Shown one piece after another: positions 12,801 to 23,894 of a stretch of DNA of 64,000 nt. The notes under the pieces were generated by a model, which was not told the origin of the DNA, ran no database searches, and saw nothing but the letters and a program-made list of their open reading frames with translations. Location of the stretch: positions 14,581,420 through 14,645,419 of the forward strand of contig NC_031770.1 in the NCBI RefSeq assembly GCF_001522545.3. Reading direction: 5' to 3'. The translations under genes and the position numbers were made by a program. Numbering within the stretch: position 1 is the first letter of the stretch; every line of letters starts with the position of its first letter. Origin of the DNA: Parus major (lineage: Eukaryota > Chordata > Aves > Passeriformes > Paridae).

Positions 12801-15800
12801 CTGCAGCTCTTTGAAACTCCTTAAAGTTCAATTAATCATCTGGCTCTGTTCTGCCAGCGTGGCTCCTTTTGAGTAGCAGTTGTCTCAAACACCTGATTAA
12901 TGTTTCACAGGTGGAAATGAAACAAAGAGTACCAGCAGAAACATGGGTGGTTTTTAACTACTTTAATTTCATTTATGATGGTGCTCTTGGATGAATGGAT
13001 AGATTGTGGCAATCAGTCCTTATTTGCATGGTCACTCAGCATTTTCTCTGTGGAATATCTGCCCCAGTACATGGGTCACCAAAGACTGCAAGCTGGTGTA
13101 TGATACAGGTTAGGCCAGCCCTAAAACTGCTGTTGTATCTCATTTATTAGAAATAGCATGGGTCCAACTTAAGGGGTCTTAATTCACACAGCGCTGGACA
13201 GACCGCTGCTGTTCAGGGGGTGTTTGCAGAGAGTAATCTAAGATCAAATGGGATTTTACAGCAACTTTTATATTAAAGGCTTTGCAATAGAAAAGCTCTA
13301 AAAAAAATTACTGTATGAGCCTGAAGGGGGTTATTTTACTAAAGCAGGTTGAGAAAGATGTTAAAGTAAGTCTTTCATTTGTAGCCTGAAAATGCAGAGC
13401 CGGTTGGAAGAACTGACTTGTAGAATTCCCACTCCTTGGGTAAAAGCTCTGGATGCAGCAGTTTTGTCAGCTCCGAGCTGTGACCCTGTATCCAAGGCAA
13501 CTGTTTCTGGATGTTAGGTGGTAAGAAGCTAGGGAATAAATGGGAGGCAGTTGTAAAATACACAGGTATGGCTCTCAGGGGAAATAATGATGAAATGCTA
13601 ACAGGTGGGAAAGGGTGGAAGGAAGCACCAGAACCCAAGCATGAGGTTCAGACTAGGATGTATGGCTTATGTGTTAGTCAGTCAAGACCAACCACGCCTA
13701 TTGGAGAGCTATGAAGTAAAGCAAGTGCAGAAAAGGCAGGAAGGAGGAAAACATGAAAATTGGTAGCTCTTTGTTTCTCTCACTGTTTGTTTGTAACCCC
13801 CATCTCTTAGCCTTTATGGTGCAAGAACTTCTTTCTGTCTGGAAGCAGCATTCTGGTTATAGTTGTTTCTGTCATTTATCTCCAAGGAACCATTTGTTTA
13901 AAAAGTTACTTTCAACCATTTTATCTTATTTTGATTTCCTTAAATACATGATGGTTACATAGTGGTATAGAGGTGATGCTTCTTTGATGATCTAAGTGCT
14001 GTTTCACTCTGGGATTTCAAATGATTGCTCCAGTGTGCTGACCTGCTGTGTGAGTAAAGTCCTGTGGCAGGACACCTGTGTAAGAAGAGCTGGGGTGGCT
14101 GGAAGAGGCAGGGACACATGATGGCCTTTCTTGTTATTTTTTGTGACTTTCTTGTGTTCAGTTTTTGAGGTGACCAAGACTATTGCATCTCTGGGTAAAT
14201 GCATCTTTTCTCCAAAACTGTCACCCCCTTTAATCTCAAAATATAGTAAGAGAAGGTAATTGCCAAAGTGATTTGACTGAGAGAAGAGCTCACAAGTACT
14301 AAAGCTGCTATTCCTTTCTGTCTTCTGGCATCAACCACCTCTTACTCATAAGAAAGTGGGTAAAAGAAAAGAAAGCAAGAGCAACAGGAAGCATATGTCA
14401 CAAGTTTGTCCATCTGTTCTACCTCTCGAATCCATCCTTAGCTTAAGTAATTTAAAACTCCAGATGAGCAGAATTGTAACCACAAACCTTTTATGCAAGT
14501 CAGGATGAAGGTCTCACTAAATGCCAGCACTTAACCATGAGAGGCTGCTGAAGAGAGTTTTTATCAGCTCATCTCTACTAATTCTCTTTGGGGAGGAGAA
14601 ATATCAACCAGCTGAAATTAATGCTGCCATAGAGCTTGTTTCTGAAGTGGTGGGGCAGAATTTGCGTGAGGGAGGTTCAGGTATTGCATCTGAGCCACAC
14701 AAAGTCAACCCCAAGGCACCTGTAAAATATGTCTCAGGGCCATGAAAAACACAAAGCCCTGTTGTGCTTTTCCCTTGTACTGTGCTGGAAGCATAGGCAG
14801 TTCTGGATGAGTTTGCTTCATCCAGGCATCACGGTGTTCTCAGCCTTGGGCGGGGGCTGAGCTCAGAGGTGAGGTACAGAACGTACCAGGACCAACTCCT
14901 CGTGGTTGGGGTGACACCAAGGGACAAACACAGCTGGCAGAGGAAGACCCTGCACAGAGAGCCTGTGACTGCTTCCCTCAGCCAGGTGGTGACCTAAGGG
15001 ATGTGTTTCAGTGGTGGCTTGGCAGTGCTGGGGTAACTATTGGACTCAGTGGTCTTAAAGGTCTTTTCCAACCTAAATAGCCTGGATCCACTTGCTGCCT
15101 GTTTTATGTATCTCTTAGCATTCTCATTGCTGTGATGGGCCCTTTCACCTTGCCTAGCTACATACTGAATTTTGGTAGCATTTTGCTTCAGAAAAATCTT
15201 GATCAAACAAACAGCATCAAAAATATAAAACTTCACCACCTCTCTTGAATGATCACCAGAAAATACTAAAAGGCTTCAGCACATTTACAGCTTGATCCAA
15301 ACTGTCGCTATCTCTTTCTTTTTTAACTAATTAATAAATGTGTCTAGCCGTATGTGTGACAAAAAAGCGAGTTATTTTGATGGTGATGTTCACATGCTTG
15401 CTGTGAAGCACATGTTTTAAGTGTTTTGCTGACAAGGCACAGGCGAACAGATGCCTTCTCCATAACAAGTTGGCTGTGTATCCCTAGCTGGCAACCACAA
15501 CAGGCTCCTTCTGAGGACCAGGCACTTTTGGATATTCATCATGATGAATGGGAAGACTCCTGCTAGCAGCCAGCCCAACCCAGAGAACAGGTCCACCCCA
15601 CAGAGAAGATGGAACTGAGAGCTTCCCAGAGCCTGTGGCAGGCTCCGTGAGGTCTGCTCAAAGGTGGTCTTGTTAACACTGCAGAATGGACAGATGGTGG
15701 GTCCAGAAAGCAAAACGTAATGATCTCTTAGGTAATATTTTCTGGTAATACTGTGCAAGTTTTTCACTGACTTTTACAGAAAACACTCTTTTTATAATGA

Positions 15801-18429
15801 TGCTTATGATCATAAAATCATTGAATGGTTTGGGTTGGAAGGGACTTGAAAGGTCATCTATTCACATGGGCAGGGACACCTCTCACTAGAGCAGGTTACT
15901 CAGGTTATCAGGTACAGGCTGACTTGCTGGCACACAGCTGTTTCAGAGCCTGCCAAGTCTGTTGTGAAAGTAGGACCACCTCTTCTCTCATGCATCTTCA
16001 TGTCACTGAAAAGATATGTCTGAGTTTACTTGTCATGAGCATTTACGTTCTTCCATCAGGCAATGGGAAATTCTTTATCAACAAAGAAAGAAGGGAGCAC
16101 AAATAAACTACCCTGAAAAATTCAGCCATTGCAAAAATAGATCAGTACATTTCAAGCAGCAATCTCAACTCATTATATATAGGCAATATTATCCTATTGC
16201 TGTTTATAAAGGTGTATCATGGTAATTAAACTGGATTTAATTATCTCATTATGCCCTGTAATGAGTTCATTATCCTCTATGCTTTTTTTTCTCAAACTTC
16301 TGTTTATATAGTCTGGTGTCGATATTTACCTCCTTGAATAAGTTGCTTGCTCAGTATTTTGGTGGAACAATACAGCAATGAAATTTCAGAATGTGGATTT
16401 TTCACAAAACTTTAATTTAGATTAGATGTGGTTATTTATTCATGGGACATAAACAGTCACCTCAATCCTGTCAATATGTTTTTTGCCTGAGTCACCAAGT
16501 GTTTCTACAGGGAAGAATAGCAGAACAAAGCAAATACCTTCAGAACTGAGTTTCAGAAGAATCTTCTTGGAATAGGATGTGAAATATATGTGCTTTTCAT
16601 ATGATAACTGGTATCAGCAAATCACATGGAGTAAACTTACTGTATTTATTTTCATGCTAATTTAAGTTCAATTTTGCTGTTATTTAACCATCAGCTACAA
16701 GGCATTACTGCTTACTTATAAAACTTTGTGTGTGAGTAATGTTATAATAATAAGGAATATTACAATAAGTAATTCATATAAAGAAGAGTTGAATTAATAT
16801 TGTTGCTGGATCTTCCCAGCGTTTGTATACTCTGATTTTTCTATTCAGCTGTGCAGCAGTGTTTCTCCCTGCTGTAATCATCCATCTGCAAGTTCCCAAT
16901 GCCCCCAGTCTGCCAGGCAGCTCTGCAGCGTGATGGCTTTTCCTTCCCTCTGTGATGATACCAGGTGGGCTGGTCACAGCTGGGATTTGGAAAAGACTTG
17001 AAAGTGCTGTTATTTTTAAAACAACATTCAGTATTTGGGAAGTGGATTTTTTTTCCTGCTATACAAACTGAAAACTCCATCTTCTCCCTGGGAATGGTAT
17101 AATCAGACCCCTATAACAAAAATGTTACACTGGGTTACAGTTTGCGGACAGAGAACTTAAATTTTGCATCAGATCATGATTGCTGACACCTATGGGAGCA
17201 GGGAAATGGCCTCTTCACCTCATCCCACCTCGAAAAGGTTTGGGCTCAGTGAGTTTTCCACCTGCATTTTGAGTGGTGTTGCTCTGTCAATACAGATAAT
17301 AATCCTCTCATGTTGCAAGGATTTTTTTCTCACCTTTGAGGTTTAGTCATCCCATTGAACTTTTGTTGCCTTCTTCCTTCTTTACAAAATTCGGTTTCGT
17401 GTTGGCCTGAGCTGACTTAGAGATAGCACTCTCTTTGTCCAGCGAGATGGGAGCCTTGTTAAGGCACATATATCCTGAGCTTACTCACAAAAACCTGTGT
17501 TACTAACGTTGCCCATTTATCTCCACACCGTAGGTTTTGGAATGACCACACCAGCAACCGTGGCTGGAAAAGTATTCCTCATCATTTATGGCCTTTTTGG
17601 GTGTGCCGGGACTATCCTCTTCTTCAACCTCTTCTTGGAGCGCATCATCTCCCTCCTGGCATTTATCATGAAGGCGTGCTACGAGAGACAGCTGCGAAGA
17701 AGTGGTCTCCTACCTCCCAACTTCCGAAGGGGGCCAGCGGTGTCCGGGGTGGGCAGCCTCGTGGGCTGGAAGCCGTCCGTTTACCACGTGATGCTGATCC
17801 TGGGAATTTTTGCTATTGCCCTTTCCTGCTGCGCCTCCGCCATGTACACGGCAGTGGAAGGGTGGAACTACATTGACTCCTTGTATTATTGCTTTGTCAC
17901 CTTCAGCACCATTGGCTTTGGAGATTTGGTAAGCAGCCAAAAGGCTGTGTACCAACATCAGGGATTATACAGATTCGGGAACTTCATGTTTATATTAATG
18001 GGGGTATGTTGCATATACTCCCTTTTTAACGTCATCTCAATTGTAATCAAACAAATTTTGAACTGGGTGTTGAAAAAATTCGAATGCAGATGTTGCCCAA
18101 AGTGCCATAAATCCAGTACCCGCCTCAGCCGTCGCAACGCCATCACCCCAGGAGCCCGCCTGCGCCGCCACAACGTCGCCGTGGACACTGACGGACAGTA
18201 CGACAGTGACACCGAGGGCAGGAGGCTCTCTGGAGAGATGATCTCCATGAGGGAGCTCACAGCCTCCAGTAAAGTCTCCCTGGCCATTTTGCAGAAGCAG
18301 TTGTCCGAGACAGCCAATGGCTACCCGAGGAATGTCTGTATCAATACGAGACAGAACGGTTTCTCTGCGGGGGTGGGGGCTCTGGCCATCATGAACAACC
18401 GCTTGGCAGAAACAAGTGATTCTAGGTAG
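12..18429 (+). CDS. KCNK12: KCNK12 (THIK-2), two-pore-domain K+ channel; spliced model 12-363 + 17534-18429
   Basis: Joining 12-363 to 17534-18429 gives 415 residues; the human protein is about 430. It is a plasma-membrane/ER potassium channel subunit that works as a dimer. Order of parts: short basic N-terminus with RRRR at 12-15; M1 about 25-46; extracellular cap 47-103 with three sequons (N60, N65, N71) and no cysteine; pore 1 with TIGFG at 116-120; M2 about 129-152; M3 about 201-222; pore 2 with TIGFGD at 243-248; M4 about 266-290; long cytosolic tail with a CxCCxxC cluster at 302-308. The tail end (SETANGYPR, NTRQNGFS, IMNNRLAETS) matches what I know of THIK-2, and I call KCNK12 rather than KCNK13 on that and on the convergent MSH2 neighbour. 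Family knowledge: THIK-2 is nearly silent when expressed because of ER retention by an N-terminal arginine motif and low intrinsic activity. The start is uncertain because only 11 bases precede it. Confidence 0.93.
3581..3623. repeat. (ATT)n microsatellite
   Basis: About 14 ATT units in a row, interrupted by one ACT and ending in two GTT units. It lies in the KCNK12 intron and is probably length-polymorphic. Confidence 0.9.
8984..8999. repeat. T16 homopolymer tract
   Basis: Sixteen consecutive T preceded by a TTTTGG-type degenerate repeat, within the KCNK12 intron. It is not clearly attached to a retroelement. Confidence 0.85.
10356..10633 (-). mobile_element. Solo LTR of an endogenous retrovirus (copy 1), 6-bp TSD AGGCAG
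   Basis: This 278-bp segment is bounded on the - strand by TGTCACCC at the 5' end and CCACA at the 3' end, the usual TG...CA of an LTR. It is flanked by a perfect 6-bp direct repeat AGGCAG at 10350-10355 and 10634-10639. It is clearly related along its length to the segment at 19816-20186. The TATA-like and AATAAA-like motifs seen in that second copy are degraded here. No gag, pol or env lies alongside, so it is a solo LTR. A 6-bp duplication suits class II (ERVK/alpha-beta-retrovirus-like) elements; family assignment is inference. It sits antisense in the KCNK12 intron. Confidence 0.85.
11064..11087. repeat. Perfect 24-bp palindrome in the KCNK12 intron
   Basis: Two 12-base arms, TTTATGAACAAT and its exact complement, meet without a spacer, and a partial third copy (ATTGTTCA) follows directly. 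The sequence could form a cruciform or bind a dimeric factor, but no function is known to me. Confidence 0.85.
14990..15090 (+). mobile_element. CR1 LINE fragment, 3' portion
   Basis: The segment around 15010-15085 carries the CR1 3' signature: a GGCTTGGCAGTGCTGGG-like stretch, then GGACTCAGTGGTCTTAAAGG and TTTTCCAACCTAA. The terminal ATTCTATG repeats are lost. The left border is unclear, and similarity may reach further toward 14840. Confidence 0.8.
15534..15549. repeat. Perfect 16-bp palindrome
   Basis: ATTCATCATGATGAAT is its own reverse complement. It lies in the KCNK12 intron and has no evident function. Confidence 0.7.
15808..15905 (-). mobile_element. CR1 LINE fragment, 3' end
   Basis: Read on the + strand it shows the reverse of a CR1 tail: AAAATCATTGAATGGTTTGG, TTGGAAGGGACTTGAAAGG, TCATCTA, then GGGCAGGGACACCTCTCACTAGA. 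These are standard motifs of the avian CR1 3' region. The fragment is short and 5'-truncated. Confidence 0.85.
17534..18429 (+). CDS. KCNK12: KCNK12 coding exon 2 (rest of pore 1, M2-M4, pore 2, C-tail)
   Basis: This exon starts with GT, completing codon 118 (glycine), then TTT GGA ATG, and runs open to TAG at 18427-18429, giving residues 118-415. It encodes M2 with GLFGCAGTILFFNLFLER, a basic M2-M3 loop, M3, pore 2 (TIGFGD) with the GLYRFGNF segment before M4, and the tail. The alanine in CAGT (residue 142) aligns, by my numbering, with human A155, where a proline substitution is reported to raise activity; the bird keeps alanine. The frame left of 17534 back to 17497 is intron. Confidence 0.95.
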
Positions 18430-18456
18430 AGTTTTTGGAATTCCTTTTGTTTCTTA

Positions 18457-18468
18457 AATAAAAATAAA
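18457..18468 (+). terminator. Two AATAAA poly(A) signals just after the KCNK12 stop
   Basis: AATAAA occurs at 18457-18462 and 18463-18468, followed at once by a GU-rich stretch (GGTGGTTAGGGTGG). Cleavage here would leave a 3' UTR of only about 50-60 bases. This is possible, but a longer 3' UTR using a distal site is at least as likely. Confidence 0.4.
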
Positions 18469-19815
18469 ATGGTGGTTAGGGTGGAATTACCACATAAGCT
18501 ACTGGAAGGTTTTACATGTCAGAGACAGCCTTGGTATTGATTGGGTGTTCAGCATTTTACTTCCTGGGGGTTTTATAAGTTTTCTCTAATATGCTGTGAG
18601 ATCTTTACCATTATGTTACAATTTTCCCCTAAGGGGGTTTTAAATGAGACTTGGATGTCTTTGATGCAGAATCTGGTGCAATTACAGAAGGATGGTGTGT
18701 ATGGTTAGGATGGTGTCAAAACCAACATGTTCTTCAGAACGGAGCCTGAACACAAACTCTGTGTTAAAAGGCATGAAGTGGGCAAGCTGGGCTCTGGATT
18801 CAAACATGGGCTTGGTAAGTTTTGGCTAACCAGTATCTCACAGTTTGCTGAGGTCTGGGTCTGGCCCTGAGCCTGGTACTCAGTGCTCTTCAGCAATTCC
18901 TCGTAGCAGTCCTCTATATGACATGCCCATAGGTGACTGTCGTCACACCAGCTTTAGGGTGACTGTGCTTCACTTCAGTAATCCCAGTGACTTCAGTGGC
19001 AGAGGATGGAATGGGCTGAACCCCCCTCCTACAAATGGTGGAGTTCAGCCAGGCTTGTCTGAAAGACCACCTGCCACCTAACTCTTAAAAGTCAGGGGAT
19101 TATCAAGGACCACGTTGAAGTGTACAAAACTTTTCCTACCTACTGAATAACAGAAAACAGGCAATTGTCATCTTCAGAACTGGCTTCGTTTAATGCAAGA
19201 GAAGCCGGTATGCACCTCTGGTGTCAAATGTTTGCATCACCACAAAAATGCTTACTTCATTACTTTCTCATTGAAATAAGTCACTAAAATGAATGTAGGC
19301 TCTCTGTTGTCCTAAATTTGCATCTCTTACTTCTGCAGTATTGTTGCAGAGATTTGTGCAAATAATTTCCTTGCAGTTCTTTGAGGGCTCCAACCCTGGA
19401 TTTGTTTCCCACAATTTTGACTGTGCAGGTTGTACAGAAGGGCATTGCTTTGGACTTCCCCCAGAAGCTGGCTTCCCCAGAATGTTGATACCAAGTCATA
19501 AATTGGACTTTAGCTGTTGCTGCTACCATCTTAAGCCATATTTAACCTGTGCTAGCCCAATCCACTGAAGAGCCAAAAGCAAATCTGGTCTAGAGTGTGT
19601 AGTTTAGCATGACAAGGGGATGCAGAGGATTTGCTGCAAACCTCATTCAAAAATTCACACACAGCTCTGGATCATTTCTCTAAATTCTCTCAATTACACT
19701 GTGAAGATGATAAAACGACTTCTGCTGATTCCAAACAAGAAACAAACCCTTAAGCTTATATTCTGAGAAGCCTTCTCTCGAAAACTTACTGGAAAATTGT
19801 AGGCAAGACCATGAG

Positions 19816-20186
19816 TGTTGCTAGAGGACACAAAATGATTCACACAAACATCTCTCAGTGTCAGAACAAAAAACTGTCCCTTTATTCTCTGGCTCCAGTA
19901 TTTATAGATTCTCAACAATGACCAGAGATTGGATAATTATGTTACCACCTTCCCAATCACACTGGTCATGAGAAACGTCCATCAAAAGATGCTTCTTGGA
20001 AGGAATGTGATAAACAACTTAGGTTTATGTTATTTTCATGTGAATGTAACTAAAACTATGAAAACAGTATCAGAAGGCTTCAGTTTCCAGGGCGACATCT
20101 CACCCTTTCTCCTTTAAAAAAGAAAAAGAAAAAAGGAAAAAGAACAATATTCTAAACAATCAGAAGGCTCTAGTTTCAGGGTGATA
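19816..20186 (-). mobile_element. Solo LTR of the same family (copy 2), 6-bp TSD CATGAG, with repeated U3 end
   Basis: This 371-bp element is related to 10356-10633 and flanked by a perfect CATGAG repeat at 19810-19815 and 20187-20192. On the - strand it has a CCAAT box (19928-19932), TATAAA (19901-19906) and AATAAA (19881-19886), in the order and close spacing of a retroviral U3/R region. The U3 end is present twice, at 20069-20096 and 20159-20186, about 90 bp apart around an A-rich purine stretch, which explains the ~93-bp length difference. The outermost TG has become TA. No internal retroviral genes are adjacent. It lies 1.4 kb beyond the KCNK12 stop, antisense to it. Confidence 0.88.
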
Positions 20187-23100
20187 CATGAGTAGTAGGT
20201 TGGTCACTGAATAAATTGAACAAGCTGATAAACACAAATTAGGAATATTAGAAATGTTTGAAAATATTTCCATGAAATTTTATATAGATATTTTACTCTA
20301 TTTACTTACTTTGTTTTGCATGGGGTTGGAGTAACCATCATTTTTGCTTTCTTTTAAATCTGTAGAAGTGTAAAATGTTTTGGAATTTACCCTTGGAAAA
20401 CCAACTTTAAATTGGAGGTTTTGCACACCTGAGCCTGCCAGCTGAATTATGGTGTTGAATGTATCTTTTTCCTAACCAAAAGGAATCAGAGCTGGAGATA
20501 AACCATCACACATGGGTCTGTATCACACTGTAAATGTCACAGCTTTTATCAAGATGTGTTTGGCCAGAAACAAGCAGTGATGATTGTAACGTGTTTCCAG
20601 CTGGCACAGACTCACACTTAAAATGCTGTGATATGGTAGGGGCTGCATTCAAGAGGCAGGAGTTTTCTTGGTGGTAGAGAGACTTCTCAAGGTCCATCTG
20701 TCGGAGTGCCTGACTGTCTGTGCACTCATCCTCTTTAAGGAGGCAGGAGGAGGTGTTTGGGGCTCCTTTTGAAGCCCACTGAAAGATAAATTTAGGCAGG
20801 ATGTACAGGGACAGACAGTCTGGAGAAGACTCTGACTGCTGGAGGACCCAGTTCAGGCAGGTGCCTTCCAGAGATGCAAGGGAAACAGCACAGGCAGAGA
20901 GCCAAAATAATGAAAATTTGTTATAGCCCCTTGGGATTATCCCCACAGGTAAATCTCTTACAATGATGATTTATGTGTTTGTTTATCAAAAGAGTGAATA
21001 GTACCCTGCTTTTTTTTGCAGCCCGACCTCTTAGGGTTGTATCTTGGTGCATTTGTCATCATGAGGACTATTACTCATTAGAACTATTATATAAATCAGG
21101 GCAGACAGGCTCTGTCCCAGAGGGCTTGAACAGCTAGGGCCCCAAACCACAGCAAGAATTACCTGTTTATTATTTCACTCATAAAAACTTGCTCAAATGT
21201 ATCAACATTCTGTGAGCTCAAGAACTCTTATTTTTTATGGTAACAAATTTGCAAATTAAGGAGGCTTTTTATTTTCAGTGAGTTGTTTTAAAGGATAAAT
21301 ATTACAGCTATGATTAGGATCCTGTTTAAACTGTAAATCTGTGAATTGTTTTCAAACTACTTATTCCAGCCTGACAACTACAGTGAAGTAATATGAAATT
21401 GTACATACCTCCTCTGTACTTTTTCTGGGTCCAGGCAAAGGCAGACACACAGTCTGCTGTTACATGATTGAAATGTTTCCAAGTCTCTCTGGTGCCATCA
21501 GTCACAGGGGTGCCTTTGCAGGATCCTTTGCAGTTCTTATTAGCTCCAGAGGAATTTGGACCAACTCTTAGAGCTGGGCATCTCAAGGGATTTGGGCATC
21601 AGATTGCTGCTCTGTTCACTTAGATCTAATGTTTACTTACACCCACGGACCTTGATAATCTCCACTGTGCTTCTCCTTAGCCTCAGAGGCATAGAAAGTG
21701 CATGCTCAGTTATTTACCAGTGCAGGTCACATATCCCTAGAAGTTGACATAAATCAACCACAGGGAGCACCAGGCCATATCTAAGTCCTGTAAAAACCCC
21801 AAACACATCTGGCTCAGCAAAGCTCAGTTTATGAGAGAGTCAGAGCACAGTGACCTGGGTCTCACTGGGAAGCATCTGCTGAAGGGTGGCCTTACAGTTC
21901 CTTCATATTCAGTAGCAGAAGTATTTTTCAAGGATGCATGGAAACAAAGCTCCAAATCTCTACTTTTCAGGCTGCCAGCCCTACCTGGGCACCCATCACC
22001 CCTGTGCATGACAAAATGAGCCAAGAGGACATAGGAGGTTTGAGATGAGTCTTTCCCATCCCTTGTGCTCTTCCTTTAGCTTTTCTTTTTTTTCTTTTTA
22101 ATGTCAACTCCTCTTCGAACTTTTATTGTGCATGGTCCAACTCAGATTCCCCAGGGCAGCCTGCTCCATTTGTGAATTAACCCCTAAACATGCACCAGTT
22201 GCACCAAGTGCAGTTCCTCCTGGTGTTTCATTTTCACAGACAAAGCAGATACCAGCAATACCTGGACACAGACTGAAGCACAAGAAATCAGACGGAAATG
22301 GGAGGAACAGAGTGGGAAAGTGAAAGCACACTGCACTAGATTGCACTTTCTTTGCAGGTAACTTGGGAGTTGTATTACATCCTTCAAATGTTTTTTGTTT
22401 TTTCAGAATTAATTATGGATAGCCTTGAAAGAGTATGGTTGACTTGGGTTTTAAAAGTTCGTCTTCCCTGGTACAACCCCCTCTGCACCACTTTGTAGAG
22501 CAGCAGCTGTAACTCTGCTTTACACAGACCAAACATCCCAGCTGCCTGCAGGCAGCACAGACCTGAGCTCAGACCCTGTCTCCCAGATAGGTCTTTTGCT
22601 GCCTGAGCCCAGGGAAGAGCAATCAGGAGCAGCAGAAAGCTGCAGGAATTAGAGGACTTCTCTGTGAGCTGGCCCCTGGTGAGAACAGCAGTGGCACGGG
22701 TGTGAGCTGCTTGGACAAAGGAGATACCACATTCACCTGGCACCTGCACTAATACCTTGCAGATGAAAATTAAAACTTAGGTGAGAATTTATGAGCAACA
22801 ATGACCAAGTTCAAGTGACATCTTCTCTTAGCCCTGGAGGTCATCCACAAAGATTAATTTCTTGTGAAACCTGTAGCATTTGGCAAGTCACTACATTGAA
22901 CTCTCGGGGTTTGTTTTCCCCATGTGTGTCTTGGACAAAGTTTGGAGTCACAGCAAGATGTCATCTGGTTCTCATTGTTTTCTTCCCATCTGCAAACACA
23001 GTTCTCACTTTGAAAAAATTCAAGTGGCTCTTTATTTCCTTGCAGTGTGAAGGACAACCTTCAGACCATGTAGATGTTCAGAGCAGTCTCAGTGAGCTCA

Positions 23101-23864
23101 GCCACAGACAGCAGTGTCTGAGGGACAAGGATGTGCTTTGCCTCCCTGCTGAAGCAGCATTGCACAGCAATGCATACAAAGGTTCTTTAGGCAATTACCA
23201 GCTCTGGTTGCAAGCAGAATTACTGGTGGAAGGCAGGAATCCTACTAGAGCTCTCTGGGGCTGCCCTGTGCTGTGCTCAGGTTACCCAGAAGTGCCCCCA
23301 TTGATGTGGTGCTGCTGTCCCAGCACAGCTCCAGCCCTGGCCTCCAGTCTTTTCTCCTCCCCAGCTTTCTGTGGGTGAAAATTTGAGTATACCATGACCA
23401 TTTACCCCTATTTCAGTCATGCCTTGCTGCTGAAAGACTTTAGCAGCAGTGGAGGTCATATAGCCAAGCATGTGGGCTCAGTATAAACCTGATTGCCTGT
23501 GTGGGATGAATTTATGACTATATGGAAATCAGCTGTAGCAATGAGACCATTCTCACATTTTAGTATTTTTCTAGCCTTTAACTTGAAAAATATTCAGTGG
23601 CAAATCATTTCAGTGAATGTTCAGAGCTAATCTCAACAAAGCCATACTTTGCTGATTGCTAGCCTAGCAAATCTGTGGGTATGGCTGCTGCTCTAATTGG
23701 ATTACTAATGTGCCTTTCCAAACCAACACACATCTGCAGTGTTACATTTAAATAATACAGTAAATGCTGTGTTACATAATAAATTCAATTAGGAAAAATT
23801 ACTACTTGACTCACACAAAATAAGTAATGAAGGGTGCATTGCACATTGTACAACCAATATGCAA

Positions 23865-23894
23865 TTTATTTTTTTTTCCTTTTTTTTTTTTTTT
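23865..23894. repeat. T-rich tract
   Basis: Nearly uninterrupted T for about 30 bases, with one A and a CC. It could be the reversed tail of an old retroelement, but no element body is recognisable on either side. Confidence 0.75.

Larger units (their letters stand above)
364..17533 (+). other. KCNK12 intron 1 (17.2 kb)
   Basis: The donor is ATAG|GTGAGC and the acceptor is CACACCGTAG|GTTTTGG. The intron begins GC-rich and becomes AT-rich after about 900. It holds a TTA microsatellite, a T-tract, a solo LTR at 10356-10633, two CR1 fragments near 15.0 and 15.8 kb and two perfect palindromes, each listed separately. Open frames up to 180 codons occur, but none shows recognisable domains or splice context. 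I see no other gene in it. Confidence 0.85.

Noticed and set aside
17497..17533. Upstream ATG and frame before KCNK12 exon 2
   Set aside because: The acceptor TAG at 17531-17533 and the split glycine codon place the exon start at 17534; the earlier codons are intron.
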